A DNA stretch of 64,000 bases from Bacillota bacterium (GCA_023460085.1 JAEWRI010000023.1:62001-126000), one strand, 5' to 3'; positions 32,914 through 41,890 are shown, numbered from the stretch's first letter. Notes: generated by a model from the sequence alone, not told the origin. Numbers and translations are program-made.

Positions 32914-33000
32914 GATCTGCGCCTATAAAGCTTCGACTTGGCGCAGATCGACTACTTGAAAGCGCGCGGCCTGGGCTCTGCCGCGCAAGCAGGAGATTCT
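32914..33000 (+). ncRNA. Structured leader of fhs (possible riboswitch)
   Basis: Two stems lie between an upstream TATAAT (32899-32904) and the fhs start. The first is GATCTGCGCC (32914-32923) paired perfectly with 32940-32949 around a 16-base loop. The second is a GC-rich stem at about 32961-32987 whose loop includes CCTGGGC. A CCUGGGC loop in front of an fhs gene recalls the ZTP (pfl) riboswitch, but the other conserved pfl segment (GACUGGCG) is only approximated by GACTTGGCG here. The class is unproven. Confidence 0.4.
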
Positions 33001-34671
33001 ATGCATAAAACCGATCTCGAAATTGCGCGCGAGGCCAATCCGCTGCCCATCGGCAGCGTCGCGGAGCGCGCAGGCATTCTGGACAGCGAAATCATTCCCT
33101 TTGGCAGCAGCAAGGCCAAGGTCTCCCTTTCCATATTGGATCGCATCCGCAGCAACCCTCCCGGAAAGCTGGTGCTCGTCTCCGCCATCAACCCCACGCC
33201 CGCGGGCGAAGGGAAAACCACCATTTCTATCGGGCTGGCGGACGCGCTGAGCCGCTGCGGCCAGAAGGTCTGCCTTACGCTGCGCGAACCCTCCCTCGGG
33301 CCGGTGTTCGGCATCAAGGGCGGCGCGGCGGGCGGCGGATATTCGCAGGTGATCCCAATGGAAGACATCAACCTGCACTTTACGGGCGATTTGCATGCCG
33401 TCACCGCAGCCAACAACCTGCTTTGCGCGCTGGTAGACAACCACATCCAACAGGGCAACGCACTCGGTATTGACCCGCGGCGCATCACCGTGCGGCGCTG
33501 CATGGACATGAACGACAGGCAGCTGCGCTTCATCACGTGCGGCCTTGGCGGGCGAGCCAACGGCATGCCGCGCGAAGACAGCTTCGACATCACCGCCGCC
33601 TCTGAAGTCATGGCAGTGCTGTGCCTCGCCTCCAATCTGCACGACCTGAAAGACCGGCTGGCGCGCATCAAGGTGGCCTATACGTTTGACGACAAACCCG
33701 TCACCGCGGAAGCGCTGCGCGCGCAGGGCGCTATGGCCGCGCTGCTGAAGGACGCCATTCACCCCAACCTGGTACAGACGCTGGAGGGCACACCCTGTCT
33801 GATGCACGGCGGCCCGTTCGCCAACATCGCGCACGGCTGCAACAGCTATATCGCCACGCACACCGCGCTGCATCTCGCGGACTACGTCGTCACCGAAGCG
33901 GGTTTCGGCGCGGACCTCGGCGCGGAGAAATTTCTCGATATCAAATGCCGTCAGACGGGGCTTTGGCCGCATGCCGTCGTCGTCGTCGCTACGGTACGCG
34001 CGCTTAAGGTTCACGGGGGCGTCGCGAAGGAGGCGCTTGCCACACCGGATGCCACGGCGGTGGAACGCGGCTTTGCCAACCTCGGCAAGCACATCGAAAA
34101 CCTTCAGGGATTCTTCGGCCTGCCGGTGGCGGTGGCAGTCAACCGCTTTGATACCGACTCGGCGGAGGAAATGGACACCATCATCCGCCTGTGCGCAGAA
34201 AAGGGCGTCACCGCAGTGCCCGCCGAAGTATGGGCCAAGGGCGGGGAAGGCGGCGTCGCGCTCGCGCAGGAAGTAATGCGCATCGCACGCAAAGGCGATC
34301 CGCGCCATCCTTACGCGCTGGAGGACAGCATCGAAACCAAAATCGAAAAGCTTGCGCGCACCATCTACGGCGCGGGCGAAATTCATTACTCCGCAGGCGT
34401 CGCCAAGGACATCCGCATGCTCAGCATCAACGGCTATGCGCACCTGCCCGTCTGCATCGCCAAGACGCAGTACTCGCTCTCGCACGATGCCAAGCTGCTG
34501 GGGCGTCCGGAAGACTTCCGTTTCACCGTGCGCGGCGTCAAGCTCTCCGCGGGCGCGGGGTTCATCGTCGTCATGGCGGGCGACATTACCACCATGCCCG
34601 GACTGCCCAAAAACCCCGCTGCGGAGCAGATCACGATCGACGACGAAGGCCGTATCGACGGGTTATTCTAA
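33001..34671 (+). CDS. fhs: Formate-tetrahydrofolate ligase
   Basis: A 556-residue enzyme, the exact family length, joining formate to tetrahydrofolate with ATP; it feeds one-carbon metabolism and the methyl branch of acetogenesis. The ATP site TPAGEGKTT spans residues 66-74, and REPSLGPVFGIKGGAAGGGYSQ-type sequence follows from about 96. ATG 33001 (MHKTDLEIAREANPLPI) follows AGGAGA; an upstream in-frame ATG at 32938 lies in the leader hairpin and gives a non-homologous extension. No other Wood-Ljungdahl genes are in the window. Confidence 0.97.
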   Translation: MHKTDLEIAREANPLPIGSVAERAGILDSEIIPFGSSKAKVSLSILDRIRSNPPGKLVLVSAINPTPAGEGKTTISIGLADALSRCGQKVCLTLREPSLGPVFGIKGGAAGGGYSQVIPMEDINLHFTGDLHAVTAANNLLCALVDNHIQQGNALGIDPRRITVRRCMDMNDRQLRFITCGLGGRANGMPREDSFDITAASEVMAVLCLASNLHDLKDRLARIKVAYTFDDKPVTAEALRAQGAMAALLKDAIHPNLVQTLEGTPCLMHGGPFANIAHGCNSYIATHTALHLADYVVTEAGFGADLGAEKFLDIKCRQTGLWPHAVVVVATVRALKVHGGVAKEALATPDATAVERGFANLGKHIENLQGFFGLPVAVAVNRFDTDSAEEMDTIIRLCAEKGVTAVPAEVWAKGGEGGVALAQEVMRIARKGDPRHPYALEDSIETKIEKLARTIYGAGEIHYSAGVAKDIRMLSINGYAHLPVCIAKTQYSLSHDAKLLGRPEDFRFTVRGVKLSAGAGFIVVMAGDITTMPGLPKNPAAEQITIDDEGRIDGLF

Positions 34672-34779
34672 CAGCATCCCGAATATTTTGTGAACTTTGG
34701 CTGCGGACATATTAAAAAGGATGCCATGATGGTACAATAGGGACTACACCCAGAAACCGCACAACGATTTGGAGAGACT

Positions 34780-34992
34780 ATGACAAAAAAAAGCTTAATC
34801 GTACTGCTGATATTTGTGATTATCGCAGGCGCCGTGGCAGGCGCATTCGTATTCTTAAACCAGCAGGGAGCGGGTGAGTCCTCCGCAACGCCCGGAATGT
34901 ATAACAGCTCAGTCGGCGTGGGCTTTGCTCCCGCCGCAGTACAGCCGTGTCTGGTTCGTCCCGCGCCGGAACCGGAAACCTGCTTCCTGTAA
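34780..34992 (+). CDS. Small membrane-anchored or secreted protein, 70 residues
   Basis: An N-terminal KK followed by a hydrophobic helix (residues about 5-26) leads into a 44-residue Gly/Ser/Pro/Ala-rich tail with two cysteines. The start is well supported by TTGGAGAGACT before the ATG, and a strong terminator follows the stop. No family is recognised. It stands alone between fhs and the convergent gltX. Confidence 0.6.
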   Translation: MTKKSLIVLLIFVIIAGAVAGAFVFLNQQGAGESSATPGMYNSSVGVGFAPAAVQPCLVRPAPEPETCFL

Positions 34993-35001
34993 CCGCATGA
35001 A

Positions 35002-35025
35002 AAAAGGCAGCGTGCGCTGCCTTTT
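35002..35025. terminator. Bidirectional terminator
   Basis: AAAAGGCAGC (35002-35011) and GCTGCCTTTT (35016-35025) form a 10-bp stem around GTGC, between the small gene (+) and gltX (-). Confidence 0.9.
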
Positions 35026-35026
35026 A

Positions 35027-36481
35027 TTATACCTTCGTTTCCAGCTTCCCGATGCTGCCGTCCAGCCGCCGCAGCGTTTCCGCCTTGCCCAGCAGCGATG
35101 CTATCTCCACCGGGCCGCCCGGCGTCACCTCCAGCCCGGATATGGCGATGCGCAGGGGCCAGTAGACCTGCCCGTTCTTCACGCCCAGCCTTTCCACCAG
35201 CGCCGTCAACGAACCCTTCAGCGCGTCCGCGGAATAGCTGTCCAGCGCGGACAGCGCGTCCCGCGCCTCCTTCAGCACCGGCAGCGCGGACTCCGCGTCG
35301 CAGCCGGACCGTTTGTGGAAATACAGCTCCGGCCCGAACTCCGGCATCGCGGTCAGAAAGCCCAGCTTACCGGTTATCTCGCCCAGCGTCTCCAGCCGCG
35401 GCTGTATCATCTCCGCGATGAGATCCAGGTTCATCTCCGCCACGCCCGCTTCCCGGAACCACGGCATTGCGCGGGCAATAAACTCTTCTCGGGGCAGCGC
35501 GCGGATGTATTGCGCGTTCATCCACGTCAGCTTTTCGGTGTCGAATATGGCAGGCGAACGGGACAGCCCCTCCAGCGAAAACGCCTCCGCCAGCTCCTCC
35601 AGAGAGAAGATCTCGCGCTCTCCGCCCGGGCTCCAGCCCAGCAGCGCGATGTAATTGATCAGCGCTTCGCGGAGGTATCCCTTCTTCATGAAATCGTCGA
35701 AGGACGCGTCTCCGTAGCGCTTGGACAGCTTGCGCTGCTTGTCCTTCATCACCACCGGCAGGTGGATGTACTGCGGAATTTCCCAGCCCATCGCGCGATA
35801 CAGGTGGTTGTACTTGGGCGTGGACGACAGGTATTCCACCCCGCGGATGACGTGTGTGACGCCCATCAGGTGGTCGTCTATCACGTTCGCAAGGTTGTAC
35901 GTGGGCATGCCGTCGGCCTTTAAAAGCACGTTGTCGTCGAGGTCGGCGTTGGGCACGGTGACTTCGCCGAACACCGCGTCGCTGTAGGTGGTATCCCCTT
36001 CCGCCGGGATATTCTGACGGACGACATACGGCTCGCCCGCGTCCAGCTTCGCCTGTATCTCCTCTTCCGAAAGGCGAAGGCAGTGCTTGTCGTAGGTGAA
36101 GGCTTTGCCCTGCGCCTCGGCGCTGGCGCGCTCCTCCGCAAGCCGTTCCTTCGTGCAGAAGCAGCGGTACGCCGCGCCGCGCTTGATCAGCTGTTCGGCG
36201 TAGTATTGATACGTCGCACGCCGTTCGCTCTGTATATACGGGCCGTAAGGGCCGCCCACATCGGGTCCTTCGTCATAATCGAGGCCGGTCTGGCGCAGCG
36301 TGTCGTAGATGACCTGCTTGGCGCCCGGCACCTCTCGGTTGAGATCGGTATCCTCGATGCGCAATATGAACACGCCGCCGTTCTGCCTCGCAAACAGCCA
36401 CGCGTACAGCGCGGTGCGCAGCCCCCCGATATGCAGATAGCCCGTCGGGCTGGGCGCAAACCTTGTCCTGACCTGGGTCAT
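35027..36481 (-). CDS. gltX: Glutamyl-tRNA synthetase
   Basis: A 484-residue class I aminoacyl-tRNA synthetase charging tRNA-Glu. It starts MTQVRTRFAPSPTGYLHIGG with the HIGH-type motif HIGG (residues 18-21), and the KMSKS-type motif is KLSKR (about 245). A longer frame to 36544 adds unrelated residues, so 36481 is chosen, with AAAGGAAC nine bases upstream. It follows glnS on the same strand after a 180-base gap with hairpins, so it may be transcribed separately from the glnS operon. Confidence 0.96.
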   Translation of the reverse strand: MTQVRTRFAPSPTGYLHIGGLRTALYAWLFARQNGGVFILRIEDTDLNREVPGAKQVIYDTLRQTGLDYDEGPDVGGPYGPYIQSERRATYQYYAEQLIKRGAAYRCFCTKERLAEERASAEAQGKAFTYDKHCLRLSEEEIQAKLDAGEPYVVRQNIPAEGDTTYSDAVFGEVTVPNADLDDNVLLKADGMPTYNLANVIDDHLMGVTHVIRGVEYLSSTPKYNHLYRAMGWEIPQYIHLPVVMKDKQRKLSKRYGDASFDDFMKKGYLREALINYIALLGWSPGGEREIFSLEELAEAFSLEGLSRSPAIFDTEKLTWMNAQYIRALPREEFIARAMPWFREAGVAEMNLDLIAEMIQPRLETLGEITGKLGFLTAMPEFGPELYFHKRSGCDAESALPVLKEARDALSALDSYSADALKGSLTALVERLGVKNGQVYWPLRIAISGLEVTPGGPVEIASLLGKAETLRRLDGSIGKLETKV

Positions 36482-36507
36482 GTGGTGATCGTTCCTTTCT
36501 CCTTTTC

Positions 36508-36552
36508 GGGGCTTTGCCCCTGTACCCCCGCCAAAGGGATACATCCCTTTGG
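36508..36552. repeat. REP-like double hairpin before gltX
   Basis: GGGGC-TTT-GCCCC (36508-36520) is followed by CCAAAGGGAT (36531-36540) with its perfect complement (36543-36552) around a 2-base loop. Together they look like an intergenic palindromic repeat unit; no second copy was noticed in this window. Confidence 0.5.
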
Positions 36553-36596
36553 AATCCCTTCAATGGCAGGCCTTATATGCTCACAAAATAACACGC

Positions 36597-36633
36597 GGGC
36601 GGCTTATACCCACGCCGGGTAATGCAGCCGCCC
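36597..36633 (-). terminator. Branched hairpin after glnS
   Basis: GGGCGGCT and AGCCGCCC form an 8-bp stem, with ACCC/GGGT pairing inside the loop, 29 bases after the glnS stop; a moderately T-rich stretch follows on the minus strand. Confidence 0.45.
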
Positions 36634-36661
36634 TGAATGATACTCTCTTTTCGCGGTCAGC

Positions 36662-38302
36662 CTACTCTCCCGGTTTGTAGCTGTCCTTGAGGCCCACTAT
36701 CTGGTTGAACACCAGTGCGCCCTCCCGGCTGTCGTCGTCCGCGACGAAATAGCCCTGCCGCATGAACTGGAACCGCTCGCCGGGCCGGATACCCGCGCCC
36801 GCCTGCTCGATGCGCGCGCTGCCCAGCACCTTGATGGAGTCGTGGTTGAGCCGGTTCATGAAGTCGCCCTCGGTATCCGGCAGCAGCAGTGCGTCGTACA
36901 GGCGCACCGTACACGGCACGGAGGTTGCGGCATCCACCCAGTGCAGCGTTCCCTTCACCTTGCGGCCCGCCGTGGGTCCGCCGCTTTTGGAGCCGGGATC
37001 GTACGTGCATACAACCTCGGTCACATTGCCTTCGCTGTCCTTGACGACGCGTTCACACTGGATGATATAGGCGTCCTTGAGGCGCACCTCTCTGCCGGGA
37101 GCGAGCCGGAAGAACTTGCCCGGCGGATCCTCCATGAAGTCTTCGCGCTCGATGTAGATCTCGCGGGAGAACGGCACGCCGCGCAGGCCCGCGTTTTCAT
37201 CCTTCGGCAGGTTTTCGGACTGCACGGTTTCCGTACCGTCGTAGTTTTCAATCGTTATTTTCAGCGGGTCCAGCACCGCCATGCGGCGCTGCGCGGTGGC
37301 GTTGAGATGCTCCCTCACGCAATGCTCCAGCAGCCCTAATTCCACCTCGCTGTTGGCCTTGGCAACGCCGATGCGTTCGCAAAAGTCGCGAATGGCCTCC
37401 GGCGTGTAGCCGCGGCGGCGCAAGCCGGAGATCGTGGGCATGCGCGGATCATCCCAGCCGGAGACGAAACCCTCGTCCACGAGCTTTTTCAGATAGCGCT
37501 TGCTCATGATGGTGCGCGTCAGGTTCAGCCGCGCAAACTCGTACTGGTGCGGCGCGGGATCGCAGCCGCAGTGCTGCACCACCCAGTCGTACAGCGGGCG
37601 GTGATCCTCAAACTCCAGCGTGCAGATGCTGTGCGTGACGCGCTCGTACGCGTCCTCCAGCGGGTGCGCGTAATCGTACATCGGGTAAATGCACCACGTA
37701 TCGCCCGTGCGCGGATGCGTGGCGCGCAGTATGCGGTAGATGATGGGGTCGCGCATATTGACGTTGGGACTGGCCATGTCGATTTTCGCGCGCAGCACCT
37801 TCTCGCCGTCGGCGTACTTTCCGTCGCGCATTTCAAAAAACAGCCTGCGGTTTTCCTCAATGGAACGGCTGCGGTACGGGCTTTCCCGGCCCGGCTCGGT
37901 GAGCGTTCCGCGGTACTCGCGCATCTGCTCGGCCGTGAGGTCGCATACAAACGCGAGGCCCTTGTCGATAAGCCGTACGGCGCAGTCGAACATGTACTCG
38001 AAATAGTCCGAAGCGAACAGTACCTCGGCGGGCTCGAAACCCAGCCAGCGCACGTCGCGCTCGATGCTCTCGATGTACTCGTTCTCCTCCTTGGCGGGGT
38101 TGGTATCGTCATACCGCAGGTTGCACTTGCCGCCGTACTTTTGGGCCGTGCCGAAGTTGAGGCATATGGATTTGGCATGCCCCACATGCAGATAACCGTT
38201 GGGCTCGGGCGGAAAGCGCGTTAATACATAATCCGTGCGTCCCGCTTCCAGGTCCGCGTCGATGATTTCTTCAATAAAGTTGCGGTTTTTCGTTTCCGTC
38301 AT
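36662..38302 (-). CDS. glnS: Glutaminyl-tRNA synthetase
   Basis: A 546-residue class I synthetase. FPPEPNGYLHVGHAKSICLNFG (split around residue 35) has the HVGH motif, LRYDDTNP follows, and MSKRYLKKLV (about 263) is the KMSKS-type motif; a C-terminal beta-barrel anticodon-binding region fills the last 200 residues. ATG 38302 (MTETKNRN) has GGGAGG five bases upstream; the longer frame adds a non-homologous leader. It lies 17 bases after pyrG. With GlnRS present, the cell need not rely only on GatCAB for Gln-tRNA. Confidence 0.96.
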   Translation of the reverse strand: MTETKNRNFIEEIIDADLEAGRTDYVLTRFPPEPNGYLHVGHAKSICLNFGTAQKYGGKCNLRYDDTNPAKEENEYIESIERDVRWLGFEPAEVLFASDYFEYMFDCAVRLIDKGLAFVCDLTAEQMREYRGTLTEPGRESPYRSRSIEENRRLFFEMRDGKYADGEKVLRAKIDMASPNVNMRDPIIYRILRATHPRTGDTWCIYPMYDYAHPLEDAYERVTHSICTLEFEDHRPLYDWVVQHCGCDPAPHQYEFARLNLTRTIMSKRYLKKLVDEGFVSGWDDPRMPTISGLRRRGYTPEAIRDFCERIGVAKANSEVELGLLEHCVREHLNATAQRRMAVLDPLKITIENYDGTETVQSENLPKDENAGLRGVPFSREIYIEREDFMEDPPGKFFRLAPGREVRLKDAYIIQCERVVKDSEGNVTEVVCTYDPGSKSGGPTAGRKVKGTLHWVDAATSVPCTVRLYDALLLPDTEGDFMNRLNHDSIKVLGSARIEQAGAGIRPGERFQFMRQGYFVADDDSREGALVFNQIVGLKDSYKPGE

Positions 38303-38319
38303 ATCGTCCTCCCGCGAAG

Positions 38320-39939
38320 CTATTTCTTCTTCGCGTCGCGGTTTTTCTTTGCCGCCGCCACCAGCTCGCGGAACAGCGGATGCGAGCGGATGGGCCGCGA
38401 CTTGAACTCGGGATGGAACTGCACGCCCACGAACCACGGGTGATCGGCAAGCTCCATGATCTCCACAAGCCCATGCTCCGGGTTAACACCCGCCACGCGC
38501 ATACCCGTTTTCGTCACTTCCTCCAGGAAGATGTTGTTAAACTCGTAGCGGTGACGGTGGCGTTCGCTGATTTCATCCGCCTGATAGGCCGCGTACGCGT
38601 GCGTGCCCTTCTGCAGCGCACACTTATACGCGCCGAGGCGCATGGTGCCGCCCATGTTCGTGATGTTCTTCTGTTCCGGCATCAGATCGATGTACGGGCA
38701 GGGCGTATCGGAACAGAACTCCGTGGAGTTGGCTTCGCGATGGCCCAGTACGTTGCGCGCGAACTCGATGACCGCCAGCTGCATGCCGAGGCAGATGCCG
38801 AAGAACGGCAGCTTCTTCTCTCTGCAGTATTGTATTGCCTTGATTTTGCCTTCTATACCGCGCTCGCCGAAGCCGCCCGGCACGATGACGCCGTCCGCTT
38901 CGCCGAGTATGGACTCCATATCCCGGGTTTCCTCCAGCTCCACCGCGTTCACCCAGAGTATTTGCACATCCAGCTTGTTGGCGATGCCCGCGTGCGTCAG
39001 CGATTCCGCGATGGACAGGTACGCGTCGTGCAGCTCGATATACTTGCCCACGATCGCGATCTTCACCTTATCCTTCTTCTGCTTCTGAATCTTAACGATG
39101 TTCTCCCACTCCGGAAGGGCGGAAGAAACATCCGGCAGGCCCAGCCGTTCGCATACCAGCGTATCCAGCTTTTCCTCCCGAAGCATCAGCGGCACTTCGT
39201 AGAGCGAATCGGCGTCGGTATTCTGCACCACGTTCTTGGGGCTCACGTTGCAGAACAGCGATATCTTGCGCTTCAGGTCGGCGGTGATCGCCTTTTCCGT
39301 ACGGCATACGATGATGTCCGGATCGATGCCGATGGCCCGCAGCTCCTTGACACTGTGCTGCGTGGGCTTGGTTTTCAGTTCGCCCACCTTGGAGAGGTAC
39401 GGCAGCAGCGTGACGTGGATGTACATGCAGTTTTCCTCGCCCACCTCCCACTTGATCTGGCGGATGGTCTCGAGGAACGGCTGCGATTCGATGTCGCCCA
39501 CGGTGCCGCCGATTTCGGTAATGACCACATCGGGCTTCTCTCTGCTCGCGACGCTGTAGATGCGCGCCTTGATTTCGTCCGTAATATGCGGAATAACCTG
39601 CACCGTGCCGCCCAGGTAGTCGCCGCGGCGCTCCTTGGTAATCACCTTCCAGTACACCTTGCCGGTGGTGACGTTGGAATCCGCGAAGGAATTCTCGTCG
39701 GTAAAGCGCTCGTAGTGGCCGATGTCAAGATCGGTCTCCGCGCCGTCATCCGTCACAAATACCTCGCCGTGCTGGAAAGGGCTCATTGTGCCGGGGTCCA
39801 CGTTGATATAGGGATCGCACTTCTGCAGCGAAACCTTCAGGCCCCGCCCTTTCAAAAGTAAACCCAGCGACGCTGCAGTGATGCCCTTGCCGAGCGATGA
39901 TACCACGCCGCCTGTGACGAATATGAATTTGGTTGCCAT
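38320..39939 (-). CDS. pyrG: CTP synthase
   Basis: A 539-residue enzyme turning UTP into CTP with glutamine nitrogen. The N-terminal ammonia-ligase domain starts KFIFVTGGVVSSLGKG (residues 4-19) with the ATP loop; the C-terminal class I glutamine amidotransferase has GICLGMQLAV with the nucleophile Cys (near 385) and GVQFHPEF. ATG 39939 is preceded by GGAGGGTGTTG; the frame further upstream is not homologous. It lies between a metal-dependent hydrolase gene and glnS, with gaps of 26 and 17 bases, so one operon. Confidence 0.97.
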   Translation of the reverse strand: MATKFIFVTGGVVSSLGKGITAASLGLLLKGRGLKVSLQKCDPYINVDPGTMSPFQHGEVFVTDDGAETDLDIGHYERFTDENSFADSNVTTGKVYWKVITKERRGDYLGGTVQVIPHITDEIKARIYSVASREKPDVVITEIGGTVGDIESQPFLETIRQIKWEVGEENCMYIHVTLLPYLSKVGELKTKPTQHSVKELRAIGIDPDIIVCRTEKAITADLKRKISLFCNVSPKNVVQNTDADSLYEVPLMLREEKLDTLVCERLGLPDVSSALPEWENIVKIQKQKKDKVKIAIVGKYIELHDAYLSIAESLTHAGIANKLDVQILWVNAVELEETRDMESILGEADGVIVPGGFGERGIEGKIKAIQYCREKKLPFFGICLGMQLAVIEFARNVLGHREANSTEFCSDTPCPYIDLMPEQKNITNMGGTMRLGAYKCALQKGTHAYAAYQADEISERHRHRYEFNNIFLEEVTKTGMRVAGVNPEHGLVEIMELADHPWFVGVQFHPEFKSRPIRSHPLFRELVAAAKKNRDAKKK

Positions 39940-39965
39940 CAACACCCTCCAAAAAAAATCAAATA

Positions 39966-40613
39966 TTATAGATATTCCATTACGACGATTCGGGTCCGTT
40001 TTTTCAGCGTCGCAAGATCGATGTTCAGGTAGCATTGCCCCGGATGGGAAACATCGTACTCGCGGCTCACCGCGTCCAAAAATTCATGCAGCGGAGCAAT
40101 GTCCATATCGGTCGCGGGCGTCTTGAAGTGCATCGGAATGATAATGTTGGGTTCTATCCGCTCGCACAGCTCCAGCGCCTCCTGCGCGTCGATGGTATAG
40201 TGCCCGCCCACCGGAATCAGCAGCACCTCCACGCCCTTCAGCTTCGCAACGACGTCCTCTCCCGGAACACACCCGATGTCTCCCATGTGGCACAGGCGAA
40301 TGCCGCGCACGCTGAGCACCGAAACCAGGTTTTCCCCGCGGTGCGCGCCGCCCGAATGATCGTGAAATGTAGAAATGCACTCGATAGTCGCTTCACCCAG
40401 CGTATGCAGTCCCGGCTTGTCAATTACCGTGTAGTTTCCCGTGATTCTGCTCAGGTTGTTATGATCGAAGTGCTGGTGGCTGACCACCACGGCATCCACT
40501 TCTTTTTCAACGCGCGTATATCCCACCGTATCGTCGTACGGATCAAACAAAATACGCGTTCCGTTCTTCAGCGTAACCAGAAAGCACGAGTGTCCGAGCC
40601 ACTCTATGACCAT
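39966..40613 (-). CDS. Metallo-beta-lactamase-fold hydrolase (UPF0173/UlaG-like)
   Basis: A 215-residue cytoplasmic protein of the metal-dependent hydrolase group that includes UPF0173 and UlaG lactonase. The zinc motif HxHxDH is at H46, H48, D50, H51; IEWLGHSCFLV is the typical N-terminus; further His residues occur at STFHDHSG (about 108) and the C-terminal PMHF. ATG 40613 is chosen because GGAGGT sits seven bases upstream; a GTG at 40622 overlaps it. Substrate unknown. Second gene of the DUF1934-MBL-pyrG-glnS operon. Confidence 0.88.
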   Translation of the reverse strand: MVIEWLGHSCFLVTLKNGTRILFDPYDDTVGYTRVEKEVDAVVVSHQHFDHNNLSRITGNYTVIDKPGLHTLGEATIECISTFHDHSGGAHRGENLVSVLSVRGIRLCHMGDIGCVPGEDVVAKLKGVEVLLIPVGGHYTIDAQEALELCERIEPNIIIPMHFKTPATDMDIAPLHEFLDAVSREYDVSHPGQCYLNIDLATLKKRTRIVVMEYL

Positions 40614-40635
40614 TTTCCTCACCTCCGTGGTTTAT

Positions 40636-41064
40636 CTAGTTTGCGCGCTCCTCCATGCTCCTAAACGACAGATCAAGCTTATTGGCCGTAAAAAACTCGC
40701 CCATACTCATCTCGTACTCCAGGCTCAGGCTGCCGCTCTTCTCCTGAAGCCGGCTTTCCACGCGCGTCGCAAATATGCTCATGCCGGTGCCGCCCGAAGA
40801 CGTCCCCAGATTGCTCTGAAACACGCTCCCCGGCGCAAACACCATATGCGTGTCCATTGCGCCGCTGCGCTCCAGCGTCACCGTTTCACCCTCCAGCATG
40901 AGGCGCGTCGTCACGCCTTCCACGCCGGTCAGAGCGCTCTCATCATATTCCAGGAGGTAACCGTCCGCGCTGCGCTGCAGCGTGCCCTCGGTCATAAACT
41001 CGATGGCATCGTTCGTATTCCCCTCCAGAAGCGATCCCCTTATCGTCAGCAGAACTTTCTGCAT
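40636..41064 (-). CDS. DUF1934 family protein (calycin-like, YwiB type)
   Basis: A 142-residue protein recognised as DUF1934, a small beta-barrel family related to B. subtilis YwiB. Typical stretches are VLLTIRGSLLEG at the start, YLLEYDESALTGVEGVTTRL and LTLERSG-type strands, and the C-terminal LEYEMSMG. GAGGGGG lies before the start. It heads the operon that leads to pyrG and glnS and is transcribed from a good promoter just upstream. Its role is unknown. Confidence 0.85.
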   Translation of the reverse strand: MQKVLLTIRGSLLEGNTNDAIEFMTEGTLQRSADGYLLEYDESALTGVEGVTTRLMLEGETVTLERSGAMDTHMVFAPGSVFQSNLGTSSGGTGMSIFATRVESRLQEKSGSLSLEYEMSMGEFFTANKLDLSFRSMEERAN

Positions 41065-41091
41065 AACTGCCCCCTCAAAATATTCTTAAGT

Positions 41092-41119
41092 ATTATAGCA
41101 CATGTGTCAGGAATAACAA
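41092..41119 (-). promoter_or_regulatory. Promoter of the DUF1934-MBL-pyrG-glnS operon
   Basis: On the minus strand TTGTTA (41114-41119), 16 bases, then TATAAT (41092-41097) preceded by TGC, an extended -10. Confidence 0.85.
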
Positions 41120-41179
41120 AATAGCTTTATAAATGCAATTATGAAATAATTGATAAACTCGTATTCCATTTTCCGGTGG

Positions 41180-41209
41180 TTGACCCTCCGATCTTTCAAC
41201 GAATATAAT
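41180..41209 (+). promoter_or_regulatory. Promoter of lipoprotein paralogue 1
   Basis: TTGACC (41180-41185), 18 bases, TATAAT (41204-41209). The next gene uses the same TTGACC/TATAAT pair. Confidence 0.8.
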
Positions 41210-41293
41210 CGCTACAATGCGCTGACCGGCAATGCAGCGAGGGGTATCATGCATCCGGCTGACGCTATTTTTCGAATAACACTGGAGGGCAAC

Positions 41294-41848
41294 ATGAAAA
41301 AGCGTTGGCTGGGAACAGCCATACTGGTGCTGCTCGCGTCAATGCTGGGCGGATGCGGCAGCGGTGCTGAGGAAACAAAAACCCTGGAAGCGCCGGACGG
41401 CAGCGTGCAGATTGACACGCCGGATGGCTGGGAAGAGGACACTTCGCAGGAGATGCCCGATTATATGGTGCTCTCCATCGGCGACGGTACGGGGGCCTTT
41501 GCGCAGATCTCTTACTATCCGGACGACGGAAGCGGAGACACCGCGGAAGAGCTGGCGCAGACGCTGATCGACACCTACTACATGGAAAATGTTATCGGCG
41601 AAATCGAGGAAGCCGATATTGAGGGCGCTGAGGCGTGTTACTTCGAATACTCCATGGTAGAAGAAGGCGTGGACGGCAACAACCATAATTACCACGGCTA
41701 TGAATACCTCATCGGCTTCGGTCTCAATATCATCGAGGTGGACATCTTCTATTCTCAGAGCACGCTGGAGGGCAAGCTGTTTTCGCCTTCGGACGATCAG
41801 CTGGCACAGCTGCGCAGCATCGCCGAAACCGCGCGCATCCGCGAGTAA
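41294..41848 (+). CDS. Lipoprotein, tandem paralogue 1
   Basis: A 184-residue exported lipoprotein: signal peptide with lipobox LGGC (C21), then an acidic domain of about 160 residues. Shared with the next gene are GSVQIDTPDGWEEDTS versus GSVHISVPEGWAEDTS, ISYYPDDGSG versus VNYYPDDGNG, HGYEYLIGFG versus RGYEYFVSFG, and a final LRSIAE. I recognise no named family; the fold may resemble PsbP/DUF1795-like surface lipoproteins. GGAGGG lies five bases before ATG 41294. It has its own promoter. Confidence 0.8.
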   Translation: MKKRWLGTAILVLLASMLGGCGSGAEETKTLEAPDGSVQIDTPDGWEEDTSQEMPDYMVLSIGDGTGAFAQISYYPDDGSGDTAEELAQTLIDTYYMENVIGEIEEADIEGAEACYFEYSMVEEGVDGNNHNYHGYEYLIGFGLNIIEVDIFYSQSTLEGKLFSPSDDQLAQLRSIAETARIRE

Positions 41849-41861
41849 CCCGAAGCCGCGT

Positions 41862-41890
41862 TTGACCCGCCGCCCCACGGCGTTTATAAT
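41862..41890 (+). promoter_or_regulatory. Promoter of lipoprotein paralogue 2
   Basis: TTGACC (41862-41867), 17 bases, TATAAT (41885-41890), only 13 bases after the previous stop. Confidence 0.82.

Noticed and set aside
32923..34485. 520-codon minus-strand frame opposite fhs
   Set aside because: Antisense shadow; fhs is full length with all motifs.
38380..39861. 493-codon plus-strand frame opposite pyrG
   Set aside because: Antisense shadow; CTP synthase is complete on the minus strand.
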